Below, piece after piece: positions 17,287 to 26,475 of a stretch of 52,902 bases of DNA. Made by a program: the position numbers and the translations under genes. The stretch's first letter is position 1; each line of letters opens with the position of its first letter. The notes beneath the pieces are model-generated. The model was given only the letters and a program-made list of their open reading frames with translations, had not been told where the DNA came from and did no database searches. The stretch spans positions 1 to 52,902 of the forward strand of contig CAJBER010000036.1 in the NCBI GenBank assembly GCA_903952135.1, in the 5' to 3' direction. The DNA comes from an uncultured Algoriphagus sp. (GTDB lineage Bacteria > Bacteroidota > Bacteroidia > Cytophagales > Cyclobacteriaceae).

Positions 17287-18951
17287 ATGAAAACCAATAG
17301 ACGTTCTTTCCTTCAAAAAATCGGCTTGGGTTCCGCCGCTTTCGCTGCTGCCCCCTTGGCGGTAAGTGCCTCCTCTTCGAATGCTACTCCCGCAGCAGAC
17401 TCAGAGGAACAATACCTCCACATAGGGGACGACATTGCCGTAGCAAATACCTCTTTTGGGAAAATCAGAGGCTACCAACTCAATGGGGTCTATACCTTTC
17501 TTGGAGTTCCCTATGGAGCAGATACCTCCGGTAAAAATCGCTTCATGCCTCCACAAAAACCCAGTCCTTGGGAAGGAGTCAAAGACACCATTTGGTGGGG
17601 AAATACCGCTCCTCAGATCATGGACCGCCGCTACGGGAATGCGCATGCTTCCTTTGCAGATCACTGGAACTACGACGACGTATCCGAGGATTGTCTCAAA
17701 CTCAACTTATGGACCGCCAGCCTTGGGGATGGGAAAAAACGCCCCGTGCTGGTTTGGTTACATGGAGGAGGCTTTACGAACGGAAACGGGATTGAACAGG
17801 ATGGCTACCACGGAGAAAATTTTGCCAAAAAGGGAGAGGCCGTATTTGTGTCCATCAACCATCGCCTTGGGCCTATTGGATTCACCGATCTCTCTGGGGT
17901 AGGTGGAGAAAAGTACGCGGCTTCAGGAAATGTTAGCCAACTCGACATCATCGCATCCTTGCATTGGGTGCGAGACAATATCGCCAACTTCGGTGGCGAC
18001 CCCAACAATGTCACCATCATGGGACAATCGGGCGGGGGAGCAAAGGTAACCTGCACCATGGCCATGCCTGCCGCCAAAGGGCTTGTGCACAAAGGCGTCG
18101 CTTTGAGCGGAAGCATGCTGAAGGCCAATGATCAGGAATACAGCAGAAAGTTGGGAAGTTATGTACTAGAGGCCGCCGGCTTCGCTCCCAATGAGGTGGA
18201 CAAACTTCAAGATATTCCTTGGAGAACTTACATCGATGTGGCCAACAAGGCCCTAGATCGCTTGCGCAAAGAGAATCCATTGCCTGGATTTAGAGGGGGC
18301 TTTGGTCCAGTAGCAGACGGAGTAAACGTCCCCAAAGGCGAGTTCTTTGGTAGTTCAGCAGACCATACCAATGACATGCCGCTGATGATCTGCACTACCT
18401 TCCACGAATGGGGGGCTACCCGTACCAACCCGGCTTTAGAAGCCGCCGGTGAAGCAGAAATCATCGAAGCCATGAAGTCCCGATTTGCGGATAAGGCGGC
18501 AGCGGTTTACCAAGCCTACAAAAGCAATTTCCCTGGCAAAAAGCCCGCAGAAATCATGACCTTGGCCGCTTCCAACCGACAGAATGCGGTGGCATGTGGC
18601 AACGCAAAATCCAAACAAAAAGCCCCAGTTTACATGGCCTGGTTTGGCTGGGAGCCCAACTTATACAATGGCCGAATGCGCGCCTTCCATTGCATTGACA
18701 TCTGTTTTTGGTACGACAATACCGACCGCATGTACACCCATACGGGTGGTGGAAAACGTCCACGACTATTGGCGGAGAAAATGTCCGCTTCCTTGCTCGC
18801 GTTTATGAAAACGGGCAATCCAAATGGAGCAGGACTCCCTTCCTGGCCTAAATTCACGGCAGAAAAAGGAGAAACCATGGTGCTCAACGATGTCTCTGAG
18901 GTGCAAAACGATCCGGATCGAGCCGCACGGACCGCCCTTCCAACTACTTAA
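17287..18951 (+). CDS. Type-B carboxylesterase with Tat signal
   Basis: Alpha/beta-hydrolase esterase of the carboxylesterase/para-nitrobenzyl esterase family. The triad is visible as S248 in GQSGGG, E374 in FHEW and H468 in FHCID; the oxyanion loop is WLHGGGF. Residues 1-30 contain NRRSFLQK followed by a hydrophobic alanine-rich stretch, a twin-arginine export signal, which decides the ATG at 17287 over longer in-frame starts from 17101. It is 554 residues long, normal for the family. The substrate is unknown; it may hydrolyse esters in the periplasm. It has its own terminator. Confidence 0.9.
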   Translation: MKTNRRSFLQKIGLGSAAFAAAPLAVSASSSNATPAADSEEQYLHIGDDIAVANTSFGKIRGYQLNGVYTFLGVPYGADTSGKNRFMPPQKPSPWEGVKDTIWWGNTAPQIMDRRYGNAHASFADHWNYDDVSEDCLKLNLWTASLGDGKKRPVLVWLHGGGFTNGNGIEQDGYHGENFAKKGEAVFVSINHRLGPIGFTDLSGVGGEKYAASGNVSQLDIIASLHWVRDNIANFGGDPNNVTIMGQSGGGAKVTCTMAMPAAKGLVHKGVALSGSMLKANDQEYSRKLGSYVLEAAGFAPNEVDKLQDIPWRTYIDVANKALDRLRKENPLPGFRGGFGPVADGVNVPKGEFFGSSADHTNDMPLMICTTFHEWGATRTNPALEAAGEAEIIEAMKSRFADKAAAVYQAYKSNFPGKKPAEIMTLAASNRQNAVACGNAKSKQKAPVYMAWFGWEPNLYNGRMRAFHCIDICFWYDNTDRMYTHTGGGKRPRLLAEKMSASLLAFMKTGNPNGAGLPSWPKFTAEKGETMVLNDVSEVQNDPDRAARTALPTT

Positions 18952-18956
18952 CTGGC

Positions 18957-18988
18957 AAAAGGCCCCGCACAATGCGGGGCCTTTTTTT
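18957..18988 (+). terminator. Intrinsic terminator after the carboxylesterase
   Basis: A stem AGGCCCCGCA / TGCGGGGCCT with a 3-base loop and seven T, six bases after the stop codon. Confidence 0.85.
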
Positions 18989-19058
18989 GTTTTGCATTAA
19001 AATTTATCCACGCTTCCAGCATTTGGTTGTAAATTTCGATTCGCTCACCCCAATCGCA

Positions 19059-20714
19059 ATGACACAATTCAAGAACTATACGGTCCCTTACTCTCCTGCG
19101 CCTGCATTCTCCAAGTCAGTGGCTTATTTTTCGATGGAATTTGCCATCCACCAGCCCCTAAAGATCTACAGTGGCGGACTCGGCTTCCTCTCGGGCTCCC
19201 ATTTGCGTAGCGCATTCGAACTGAAGCAAAACCTGATCGGCATCGGAATCCTTTGGAAGTATGGGTACTACGATCAACTTCGCAATCAGGACCAAACCTT
19301 GAAGGCAGAGTGGTATGAGAAAAACTATAGTTTTCTGGAAGACACCGGCATCAAGTTTACTGTGCTCGTTCACAACCAGCCGGTCTGGGTAAAGGCCTTT
19401 TACCTGGCCCCAGAGACCTTCCAGTCTGCACCATTATTTTTGTTGAGCACCGACCTCCCGGAAAATGACTACCTAAGCCAAACGATCACCCATCGCTTGT
19501 ACGACTCGGACACCGCGGCCAAAGTGGCGCAAATGATGCTCTTGGGCATTGGGGGCGCCACGCTAATCGACATCTTAGGCTTCAATCCAGAGGTCTACCA
19601 CCTCAACGAAGCACATGGGGTCAGTTGCGCCTTTTACCTGATGAAAAAGTATGGGAATAAGGAAGAGGTCCAAAAGCGAATGGTATTCACCACCCACACC
19701 CCAGAGGAAGCGGGCAATGAGAAACACGATTTCCACCTCTGTGAAAAGATGAGTTACTTCTACGGGCATTCGGCGGAGGAGGTACGACAACTTACCGGGA
19801 TGGAGGGCACCCAGTTCAATCACAGTTTGGCCGCCTTGCGTTTTGCGCGTGCAGCCAATGGGGTGAGCAAACTTCACGGTGAAGTGAGTAGACAGATGTG
19901 GGGAGGCTACGCTGGAATCCCGGCCATCCAATCCATCACCAACGCACAAAACTGGAAATACTGGGCAGACAAGCAATTGTACCGCTTCATGGAGGAAGCA
20001 GACAATGCGGCATTTGACGACCGAAAGCGCTACTTGAAGAAACGGGCTTTTGAAATCGTGGCCGACCAAACGGGCAAAATTTTTGATCCCGACGTATTGA
20101 CCATCGTCTGGGCAAGACGCTTTGCTTCCTACAAACGACCAGACTTGATTGCCCGGGATTTGGAAAAATTCGAGGCCCTGGTGAATAATTCACAACTTCC
20201 GGTTCAAATCATCTGGGCTGGCAAGCCCTATCCCATGGATTATGGGGCCATTTCCGTGTTCAACTCCCTGGTACACCTTAGCAAGCGACACAAAAACGTA
20301 GCCGTCTGCGTGGGTTATGAATTGGGATTGAGTAAGCGCTTGAAGCAGGCCTCAGATCTCTGGCTCAACAATCCTCGAGTGCCTCGAGAGGCCTCCGGCA
20401 CCTCAGGAATGACCGCCTCCATGAATGGCTCGGTCAACTTCAGCACGGATGATGGATGGATTTGTGAGTTTGCACGTCACGGGGAAAACAGTTTCATCGT
20501 TCCCCAATGCGACTACCACCACCTGCCTATCGAAGACCAAGATGATCAGGATTTGGAAAACCTGTACCAAATTTTGAACAGTGAAATTCTCCCGCTCTAC
20601 TACAGCAACAAAAGAAAGTGGAGAGATATTGTTCAAGCGGGAATGCAAGACGTGCGGGTCACTTTTGAAAGCAACCGTATGGCCCGAGAATACTACGAAT
20701 TGATTTACAAGTAG
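19059..20714 (+). CDS. Short GT35 alpha-glucan phosphorylase homologue without PLP lysine
   Basis: Related to the TIGR02094-type glycogen/alpha-glucan phosphorylases: YFSMEFAIH near the start, YSGGLGFLSG, HLNEAHG, VNFS-DDGW, and the PLP-phosphate loop RRFASYKRPD with R353/R354 and K359 conserved. In the block EASGTSGM the position that holds the PLP Schiff-base lysine in phosphorylases (GTSGMK or GTGNMK) is Thr452. At 551 residues it is much shorter than the roughly 850-residue TIGR02094 members. The ATG at 19059 is chosen because homology starts right there. The gene is a stand-alone unit between terminators. It may be a non-phosphorylase glucosyltransferase-like protein or a regulator of glucan metabolism; phosphorylase activity should not be assumed. 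Confidence 0.75.
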   Translation: MTQFKNYTVPYSPAPAFSKSVAYFSMEFAIHQPLKIYSGGLGFLSGSHLRSAFELKQNLIGIGILWKYGYYDQLRNQDQTLKAEWYEKNYSFLEDTGIKFTVLVHNQPVWVKAFYLAPETFQSAPLFLLSTDLPENDYLSQTITHRLYDSDTAAKVAQMMLLGIGGATLIDILGFNPEVYHLNEAHGVSCAFYLMKKYGNKEEVQKRMVFTTHTPEEAGNEKHDFHLCEKMSYFYGHSAEEVRQLTGMEGTQFNHSLAALRFARAANGVSKLHGEVSRQMWGGYAGIPAIQSITNAQNWKYWADKQLYRFMEEADNAAFDDRKRYLKKRAFEIVADQTGKIFDPDVLTIVWARRFASYKRPDLIARDLEKFEALVNNSQLPVQIIWAGKPYPMDYGAISVFNSLVHLSKRHKNVAVCVGYELGLSKRLKQASDLWLNNPRVPREASGTSGMTASMNGSVNFSTDDGWICEFARHGENSFIVPQCDYHHLPIEDQDDQDLENLYQILNSEILPLYYSNKRKWRDIVQAGMQDVRVTFESNRMAREYYELIYK

Positions 20715-20726
20715 GTCTAAAAAACA

Positions 20727-20755
20727 AAAAGCCCCGTAGGAATACGGGGCTTTTG
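20727..20755. terminator. Shared terminator between glucan-phosphorylase-like gene and tRNA-Leu
   Basis: A 12-bp stem AAAAGCCCCGTA / TACGGGGCTTTT with a short loop works on the plus strand for the upstream gene and on the minus strand for the tRNA transcript. Confidence 0.75.
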
Positions 20756-20839
20756 TACCAGGAGCGGGAATCGAACCCGCACGGCCAGATGGCCACAAGA
20801 TTTTAAGTCTTGCGTGTCTACCTATTCCACCATCCCGGC
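20756..20839 (-). tRNA. tRNA-Leu (anticodon TAA)
   Basis: An 84-base cloverleaf on the minus strand. The acceptor is GCCGGGA pairing with TCCTGGT (two G-T pairs), the anticodon arm is CAAGA-CTTAAAA-TCTTG giving anticodon TAA, a long variable arm is present, and the T-loop is TTCGATT. The 3' CCA is not encoded. Length and variable arm are typical of class II tRNA-Leu. Confidence 0.95.
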
Positions 20840-20888
20840 TTCCTCTACCGATATAGAGTTTTCAGTCAAGTATCCCTGATCTGAAATG

Positions 20889-20914
20889 AAAAAGCCCTTT
20901 TTCAAGGGCTTTTG
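20889..20914 (-). terminator. Hairpin between the two tRNA genes
   Basis: AAAAGCCCTT / AAGGGCTTTT stem with a short loop lies directly 3' of tRNA-Gly on the minus strand, followed by T-rich sequence. It may partly terminate or act as a processing site before tRNA-Leu. Confidence 0.6.
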
Positions 20915-20987
<73 letters not shown>

Positions 20988-20997
20988 ATTGTGGATG

Positions 20998-21027
20998 CAA
21001 ATGTAATCCCTCTTCATATTTTTACAA
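20998..21027 (-). promoter_or_regulatory. Promoter of the tRNA-Gly/tRNA-Leu unit
   Basis: On the minus strand TTG is followed after exactly 19 bases by TACATTTG, matching the Bacteroidota housekeeping promoter TTTG-N19/20-TAnnTTTG. The -7 box ends 10 bases before the tRNA-Gly 5' end. Confidence 0.65.
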
Positions 21028-21127
21028 GGCAAATCCCAAGATTTTTTTCGTGGCCCTTCAAATTCTTTCCGGCCAATTGCCTCAAAATTCGCCTTGGGGC
21101 CACTCCTGAAGCTGAACTATGGCTTGG

Positions 21128-23731
21128 TTACTCCATTTTCTTTTTCAGCTCGTGCAACTTGAGCAAGGCTTCAATCGGGGATATGGTGTTGATATCCAGC
21201 TCATCCAATAATTTTTTGGCTTCCGCCAATTTGGGATCCATCTCAAAGAGCTGCAATTGAAAATTCGATTTGGGAACCGAATTCAACTTCGCATTTTTCT
21301 CCTTTGTGGATTTATCTTTTTCCAAATGACTCATGATCTCAGAGGCGCGGAGCACAATGGGGTTGGGCATACCGGCCATCTGCGCCACATGGATCCCAAA
21401 ACTATGTTCACTTCCTCCCTCCTTTAGCGTACGCATAAAGATGACTTTGTTGCCTACTTCCTTGACGGAGACATTGAAGTTTTTGATGCGTGGAAAATCA
21501 CTAGCGAGCTGATTCAACTCGTGGTAATGCGTAGCAAACAAGGTCTTGGCCTTGCAATTGGGGTGCTGATGCAGGTACTCTACAATGGACCAGGCGATGG
21601 AAATGCCGTCGTAGGTGGAGGTGCCTCTCCCGATTTCATCCATCAAGACCAGGCTTCGGCTGGAAAGATTGTTGAGAATACTCGCCGTCTCGGTCATCTC
21701 CACCATAAAGGTAGACTCGCCTTTGGAAAGGTTGTCAGACGCCCCTACTCGGGTAAAGACCTTGTCGATGATCCCTACACGGGCATAACTCGCCGGCACA
21801 AAACTTCCCATTTGCGCCATCAATACAATGAGGGCGGTCTGCCGAAGTAAGGCCGATTTACCCGCCATATTGGGGCCTGTAATGATGAGGATTTGTTGGC
21901 TGTCGTGATCTAAGTAGATGTCGTTGGGCACGTAGGTTTCGCCTAGTGGCAACTGTTTTTCGATCACCGGGTGTCTTCCTTCCTTGATTTCGAGGGTCTC
22001 CGTATCCGAAATTTTTGGTCGGCTGTAGTTGTTGCTGCTGGCCACCTTGGCAAAAGACAGCAAAGCATCCAGTGTGCCCAGAACCTTGGCGTTTTGTTGA
22101 ATCGGAACGACATAGGCCGCCGCTTCCAGCACCAGTTCTTGGAAATATTTTTGCTCGAGCGCAATCATCCGCTCTTCTGCATGAAGGATCTTCTCTTCGT
22201 ATTCCTTCAGTTCGGGCGTGATGTAGCGCTCCGCATTGACTAGGGTCTGCTTGCGAATCCAGGAGTCTGGCACCTTGTCCTTGTGCACATGGGTCACTTC
22301 CAAATAGTAGCCAAAGACCTTGTTGTAGGAAATCTTCAAGGAAGAAATCCCCGTTTGCTGAATCTCCCGCTGCTGAATCTGCAACAAAAAGTCTTTCCCC
22401 GTATTGGCCAGTCCTCGGTATTCGTCCAAACTTGGGTCCACGCCGTCCTTGATGACTCCTCCCTGATGCAAGAGCATGGGGGCAGATTCTTGGAGTTCCT
22501 TCTCGATTTTCTCTACCAGGAGTTCGCAAGGATGCAACTGCTCGGATAGGCGCTTTAGCGTAGGATTGGTCTGGGCTCTCAGAAGTGCTTTGACAGGCAC
22601 CAAGGCAAGGAGAGCACGTTTGATTTGATTGATTTCTCGAGGATTGGCACGTCCTACCACCACCTTAGAAATCAGGCGTTCCAAGTCGCCTGTCTGCTTC
22701 AGTTGACCCAACATTTCCTCGATCAGGGCTGGATTCTGGAAAAAGAAGTCCACGACATTGAGTCGTTCCTCGATTGCTTTTTTGTCTTTTAGCGGCAGCA
22801 CCATCCACTTTTTCAGCATCCGTGACCCCATGGGCGTTACCGTCTGGTCTAAAATCTGAATAAGCGGGACCCCGCCTTCGTGCTGAGGAAACACCAATTC
22901 CAAGTTGCGAATCGTAAACTTATCCAACCACACGTACTTATCCTCGGGGATGCGGGAAATGGACGAAATGTGTTGGATGTCCTTGTGCTCGGTCTCCTCC
23001 AGGTAATACAAAATCGCTCCGGCAGCCACGCTCGCCGCAGGCAGGTCTTCGATTCCAAATCCCTTCAGGCTGGTGGTGCCGAAGTGGTTTTTTAGTTTGT
23101 CGTAGGTAAAATCCACCTGATATACCCAATCCTCGCAATGGAAGGTGACGTAATCCGTTTTTAACAGTTCGGAAGCGGTTTTCTTGGCGGCTTTTGAAAA
23201 AATCAATTCGGAAGGAGTGAAACTTTGGAGCAGTTTTTCCAAATAGGCAGCATTTCCCTCAGCACACATAAACTCACCCGTAGAGATGTCCAAGAAGGCA
23301 ATGCCATGCTTCTCTTTTCCAAAATGTATGGAGGCCAGGTAATTGTTTTTCCGGGTGTCGAGGACCTGATCGTTGTAGGAAAGGCCTGGAGTAACCAGCT
23401 CAGTCACCCCTCTTTTTACAATGCCCTTGACGGTCTTGGGGTCCTCCAACTGATCGCAGATGGCTACTCGATTTCCCGCACGAACCAATTTCGGAAGGTA
23501 AGTATCCAAGGAGTGGTGGGGAAATCCCGCCAATTCAATGTGGGAAGCGGCTCCATTGGCCCGCCTGGTCAGTACGATATCCAAAACGCGACTAGCCACG
23601 ACCGCATCCTCTCCGAAGGTTTCGTAAAAATCACCTACTCGAAACAGCAACAAGGCCCCGGGATGCTTGGCTTTGATGGCATTGTATTGCTTCATCAAGG
23701 GGGTTTCTTGGCCGTCTTTGGATTTGCTCAT
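21128..23731 (-). CDS. mutS: DNA mismatch repair protein MutS
   Basis: Recognises base mismatches and small loops and starts repair together with MutL. All MutS domains are present in 867 residues: the mismatch-binding F35-x-E37 in GDFYETF, connector, lever and clamp domains, and the C-terminal ATPase with Walker A GPNMAGKS (near 616), signature STFMVEM and Walker B DEIGRGTS. The short tail is shorter than in E. coli but usual. It is divergent from a SpoU methyltransferase gene. Confidence 0.97.
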   Translation of the reverse strand: MSKSKDGQETPLMKQYNAIKAKHPGALLLFRVGDFYETFGEDAVVASRVLDIVLTRRANGAASHIELAGFPHHSLDTYLPKLVRAGNRVAICDQLEDPKTVKGIVKRGVTELVTPGLSYNDQVLDTRKNNYLASIHFGKEKHGIAFLDISTGEFMCAEGNAAYLEKLLQSFTPSELIFSKAAKKTASELLKTDYVTFHCEDWVYQVDFTYDKLKNHFGTTSLKGFGIEDLPAASVAAGAILYYLEETEHKDIQHISSISRIPEDKYVWLDKFTIRNLELVFPQHEGGVPLIQILDQTVTPMGSRMLKKWMVLPLKDKKAIEERLNVVDFFFQNPALIEEMLGQLKQTGDLERLISKVVVGRANPREINQIKRALLALVPVKALLRAQTNPTLKRLSEQLHPCELLVEKIEKELQESAPMLLHQGGVIKDGVDPSLDEYRGLANTGKDFLLQIQQREIQQTGISSLKISYNKVFGYYLEVTHVHKDKVPDSWIRKQTLVNAERYITPELKEYEEKILHAEERMIALEQKYFQELVLEAAAYVVPIQQNAKVLGTLDALLSFAKVASSNNYSRPKISDTETLEIKEGRHPVIEKQLPLGETYVPNDIYLDHDSQQILIITGPNMAGKSALLRQTALIVLMAQMGSFVPASYARVGIIDKVFTRVGASDNLSKGESTFMVEMTETASILNNLSSRSLVLMDEIGRGTSTYDGISIAWSIVEYLHQHPNCKAKTLFATHYHELNQLASDFPRIKNFNVSVKEVGNKVIFMRTLKEGGSEHSFGIHVAQMAGMPNPIVLRASEIMSHLEKDKSTKEKNAKLNSVPKSNFQLQLFEMDPKLAEAKKLLDELDINTISPIEALLKLHELKKKME

Positions 23732-23751
23732 GCGTAAAATTAGAATTGTCG

Positions 23752-23759
23752 TACTTTTG
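23752..23759 (+). promoter_or_regulatory. Possible -7 box upstream of the SpoU methyltransferase
   Basis: TACTTTTG fits TAnnTTTG but no -33 box sits at the usual spacing. It lies in the 78-bp divergent gap between mutS and the methyltransferase. Confidence 0.25.
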
Positions 23760-23809
23760 AATCGGAAACTAGACCTGAAAATAGCCGATTCGAAAAGGAA
23801 ATAAAAGAG

Positions 23810-24352
23810 ATGAAGAAATTAAGCATGGAAGAGCTGGAGCGGCTGTCCGTTCAGGAGTTTAAGGAAACCCAAAAATCTCCCCTCATTTTGGTGCTCGACA
23901 ATGTTCGAAGCCTCAACAATGTGGGTTCTGCCTTTCGAACGGGAGACGCCTTTCGTGTGGAAAAAATTTACCTCTGCGGCATTACAGGCACCCCTCCACA
24001 CCGAGACATTCAAAAAACCGCACTCGGCTCCACCGAGTCTGTGGAATGGGAATATTGCAGCAGTACCCTAGAAGCACTTACTAGACTGAAAGCCGAGGGC
24101 GTTCGTTGCTGCGCTCTGGAGCAAGTGGAAAACTCCACCCCCTTGCAGCAATTTCAGCCCCAGAAAGGGAGCAAGTATGCCTTGATCTTTGGTAATGAAG
24201 TCTTCGGCGTGGAAGAAGAGGTGCTCAAAGCCTGCGACGAGGTCCTTGAAATCCCCCAACTCGGCACCAAGCACTCCCTCAACATTTCCGTCACCTTAGG
24301 CATCGCCGTCTGGGATTTGATGGTGAAGATGGAATTAGTATCAAGTCGCTAG
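23810..24352 (+). CDS. TrmH/SpoU-family RNA 2'-O-methyltransferase
   Basis: A SPOUT-fold RNA ribose methyltransferase of 180 residues without an extra RNA-binding domain. Motif 1 is LNNVGSAFRTGDAF (near 33) with the catalytic N and R; motif 2 ALIFGNEVFGVEE (near 124); motif 3 LNISVTLGIAVWD (near 161) forms the SAM knot. The substrate is probably a tRNA, but TrmH, TrmL-like or rRNA roles cannot be separated. The last codons (ELVSSR and stop) lie in a TTAGTATCAAG-type repeat, so its C-terminus appears to be supplied by an intergenic repeat element. Confidence 0.87.
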   Translation: MKKLSMEELERLSVQEFKETQKSPLILVLDNVRSLNNVGSAFRTGDAFRVEKIYLCGITGTPPHRDIQKTALGSTESVEWEYCSSTLEALTRLKAEGVRCCALEQVENSTPLQQFQPQKGSKYALIFGNEVFGVEEEVLKACDEVLEIPQLGTKHSLNISVTLGIAVWDLMVKMELVSSR

Positions 24353-24463
24353 ACAAGATTTGTACGAAGTACCAAGTACAACGTACAAAGATCCTTCAAA
24401 GGTAGTATTCCTATCCTAAGGCGAATCTCTACATTGTACTTGGTACCTGGTACTTTGTACTTA
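24336..24463. repeat. Period-7 inverted repeat element A
   Basis: The left arm has GTACGAA, GTACCAA, GTACAAC, GTACAAA in strict 7-bp steps, preceded by a TTAGTATCAAG-type stretch inside the end of the upstream gene. The right arm has GTACTTG, GTACCTG, GTACTTT, GTACTTA, the reverse complement of the left. The core between them contains TCCTAAGGCGAATC (24414-24427). The right arm ends one or two bases from the stop codon of the convergent acyl-CoA dehydrogenase gene. Confidence 0.8.
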
Positions 24464-24464
24464 A

Positions 24465-26258
24465 TTAAAAAGGATATTTCCCTTCCGCAATCATCACATC
24501 CGCTACTTGTCTACGAAGTTCCTTTGGATTGATGAAGTCGGGTTTGGTAAATCGCTTCAAGCCCATCAACAACACTTTTTGTTCGTCTCCCTTGGCAAAG
24601 GATACAATCGCTTCTTTTGCAGCAGCCTCCACCTTGTCGATGGCTTCGTACAAGTATATTTTGGTCATCGCGATTTGAGCCCCACAGGCCGCTTCGCCTC
24701 GGAGGCTGACTAACTTTTCAGTACGTAGCAAAACCGACTCGGCTGCATAGATTTCAATCATCACATCTGCCAAGTTCATCATGATCTCCTGCTCGTCTTC
24801 AATGCGATCCTGCAAGGACATGGCTGCCTTACCACCCACCATCAAGAACACTTTCTTAAGCTTGTGCACGAGGTCTTTCTCCATGGCAAATAGTTCGGAG
24901 GTATCGATGCTTTCGAAAGAGGGTACCGAAACCAGTTCCGAGGCCACAGCCATCGCCGGTTCAAATAGGTTGATCTCTCCCTTCAAAGCGCGCTTCAGCA
25001 CCATGCCCACCATAAGCATTCTGTTGATCTCGTTGGTCCCTTCGTAGATTCGAGAAATACGTGAGTCTCGGTAGGCCCGCTCCATCGGGGCATCGGCCGA
25101 GTAGCCCATTCCCCCATAGATTTGTACCCCTTGATCCACGATGTAGTCCAGCACTTCAGAACCGTGAACTTTTGCAATCGCACACTCGATAGCAAACTGT
25201 TCCATGGCCTTCAACTTGGATTCCGAATCAGAGAGACCCTGTGCTGCCAAGGCGCCCATGCGGTCTTCAATATCTTGTCCTGCGCGGTAGCAAAGTGACT
25301 CGGTCGCATAGATTCGCGTAGCCATCTCCGCCAATTTCGCTTTGATCGCCCCAAAAGTATTGATGGATACGCCAAATTGCTTTCTATCGGTAGAGTAGGT
25401 GATGCATTGACTTGTGACCGTACGTGCTCCTCCCAATACACCTGCGCCCAACTTCACGCGGCCGATGTTGAGGATGTTTACTGCGATTTTGAAACCGTTG
25501 CCTCGGTCCGAAAGCATGTTGGCCACCGGCACAGGGCAGTCGTTAAAAAATACCTGACGCGTAGAGGAGCCTTTGATGCCCAACTTCTTCTCTTCCTCGT
25601 TCATGGTAATGCCCCCGAAGGTTTTTTCCACAATAAATGCAGTGAGGTTTTTATCGTCGGCAATCTTGGCAAACACAATAAATAGGTCTGCAAAGCCCGC
25701 GTTGGAAATCCACATCTTCTGGCCAGTGATGAGGTAATGGGATCCGTCAGCAGAAAGAACTGCTTTGGTTTTGCCAGAGTTGGCATCCGAACCCGCATCA
25801 GGCTCTGTTAGGCAGTAGCAAGCCGCCCACTCACCTGTGGCCAACTTGGGGAGGTAGGTTTGCTTTTGTGCTTCTGTACCGTAGTACAAAATCGGCAGGG
25901 TACCAATCCCCGTGTGAGCACCATAGGTAGTAGAAAACGAACCGGATGCACCGATGATGTCCGCAATGAGCATGGAAGTGTTGAAGCTCATGCCCAATCC
26001 TCCATAAACTTCAGGAACAGCGATACCGAGCAAGCCCAGGTCGCCTGCTTTTTTGAAAAGTTGAGGCACCAACTCCGGGTGCTTCATGCTGTCAATTTTC
26101 TCCACATTGGGATTGATCTCCGTGTCAATAAAATCTTGACAGGCCTGAGCCATCATTTTTTGCTCTTCACTGAATTCTTCAGGAATAAAAATATCCTGCG
26201 CTGGGGTTTCTCGAACAAGAAACTCGCCGCCTTGGATGCTGTTGGTTTGGGTTGACAT
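24465..26258 (-). CDS. Acyl-CoA dehydrogenase (FadE-type, extended C-terminus)
   Basis: FAD enzyme for the first step of beta-oxidation, making trans-2-enoyl-CoA. The 597 residues contain the N-terminal helical domain, the beta domain (CYCLTEPDAGSD near 148; QKMWISNAGFAD near 177) and the C-terminal domain with catalytic glutamate in RIYEGTNEINR near 405. About 170 extra C-terminal residues resemble those of very-long-chain/ACAD9-type enzymes. It is the last gene of the fad operon behind the thiolase; the 217-bp gap between them is filled by a repeat element. Confidence 0.93.
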   Translation of the reverse strand: MSTQTNSIQGGEFLVRETPAQDIFIPEEFSEEQKMMAQACQDFIDTEINPNVEKIDSMKHPELVPQLFKKAGDLGLLGIAVPEVYGGLGMSFNTSMLIADIIGASGSFSTTYGAHTGIGTLPILYYGTEAQKQTYLPKLATGEWAACYCLTEPDAGSDANSGKTKAVLSADGSHYLITGQKMWISNAGFADLFIVFAKIADDKNLTAFIVEKTFGGITMNEEEKKLGIKGSSTRQVFFNDCPVPVANMLSDRGNGFKIAVNILNIGRVKLGAGVLGGARTVTSQCITYSTDRKQFGVSINTFGAIKAKLAEMATRIYATESLCYRAGQDIEDRMGALAAQGLSDSESKLKAMEQFAIECAIAKVHGSEVLDYIVDQGVQIYGGMGYSADAPMERAYRDSRISRIYEGTNEINRMLMVGMVLKRALKGEINLFEPAMAVASELVSVPSFESIDTSELFAMEKDLVHKLKKVFLMVGGKAAMSLQDRIEDEQEIMMNLADVMIEIYAAESVLLRTEKLVSLRGEAACGAQIAMTKIYLYEAIDKVEAAAKEAIVSFAKGDEQKVLLMGLKRFTKPDFINPKELRRQVADVMIAEGKYPF

Positions 26259-26305
26259 TGTATGGTGTGTTTATTTATTCGTTTTATTAATTAAGATGCG
26301 GGTGT

Positions 26306-26475
26306 TTTTGTACGAAGTACCAAGTACAATGTACCAAGTTCCTTCTCGAGCAGAATTCATGTCCTAATGCGAATCTTTACTTCTTCATTCTTCAATCAGC
26401 GTTCGATATTCGACATTAGTTAAATCCCGTATTTCGCCTGCCTACCGCAGGCAGGTATCTCGTACTTCGTATTTC
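26306..26475. repeat. Period-7 repeat element B
   Basis: The left arm GTACGAA, GTACCAA, GTACAAT, GTACCAA runs in 7-bp steps. The core includes TCCTAATGCGAATC (26362-26375), shared with elements A and G. The right part continues in 7-bp steps (TTCTTCA, TTCGATA, TTCGACA; later CGTACTT, CGTATTT, CTTACTT) and holds the palindrome CCTGCCTACCGCAGGCAGG (26437-26455). It ends at the thiolase stop codon. Confidence 0.8.

Noticed and set aside
18972-19058. Longer start of the glucan-phosphorylase homologue
   Set aside because: The extra 29 codons begin inside the preceding terminator and have no family similarity.
21858-22529. 223-residue alternative frame inside mutS
   Set aside because: Arginine/glycine-rich shadow translation with no family features; the mutS frame is intact across it.
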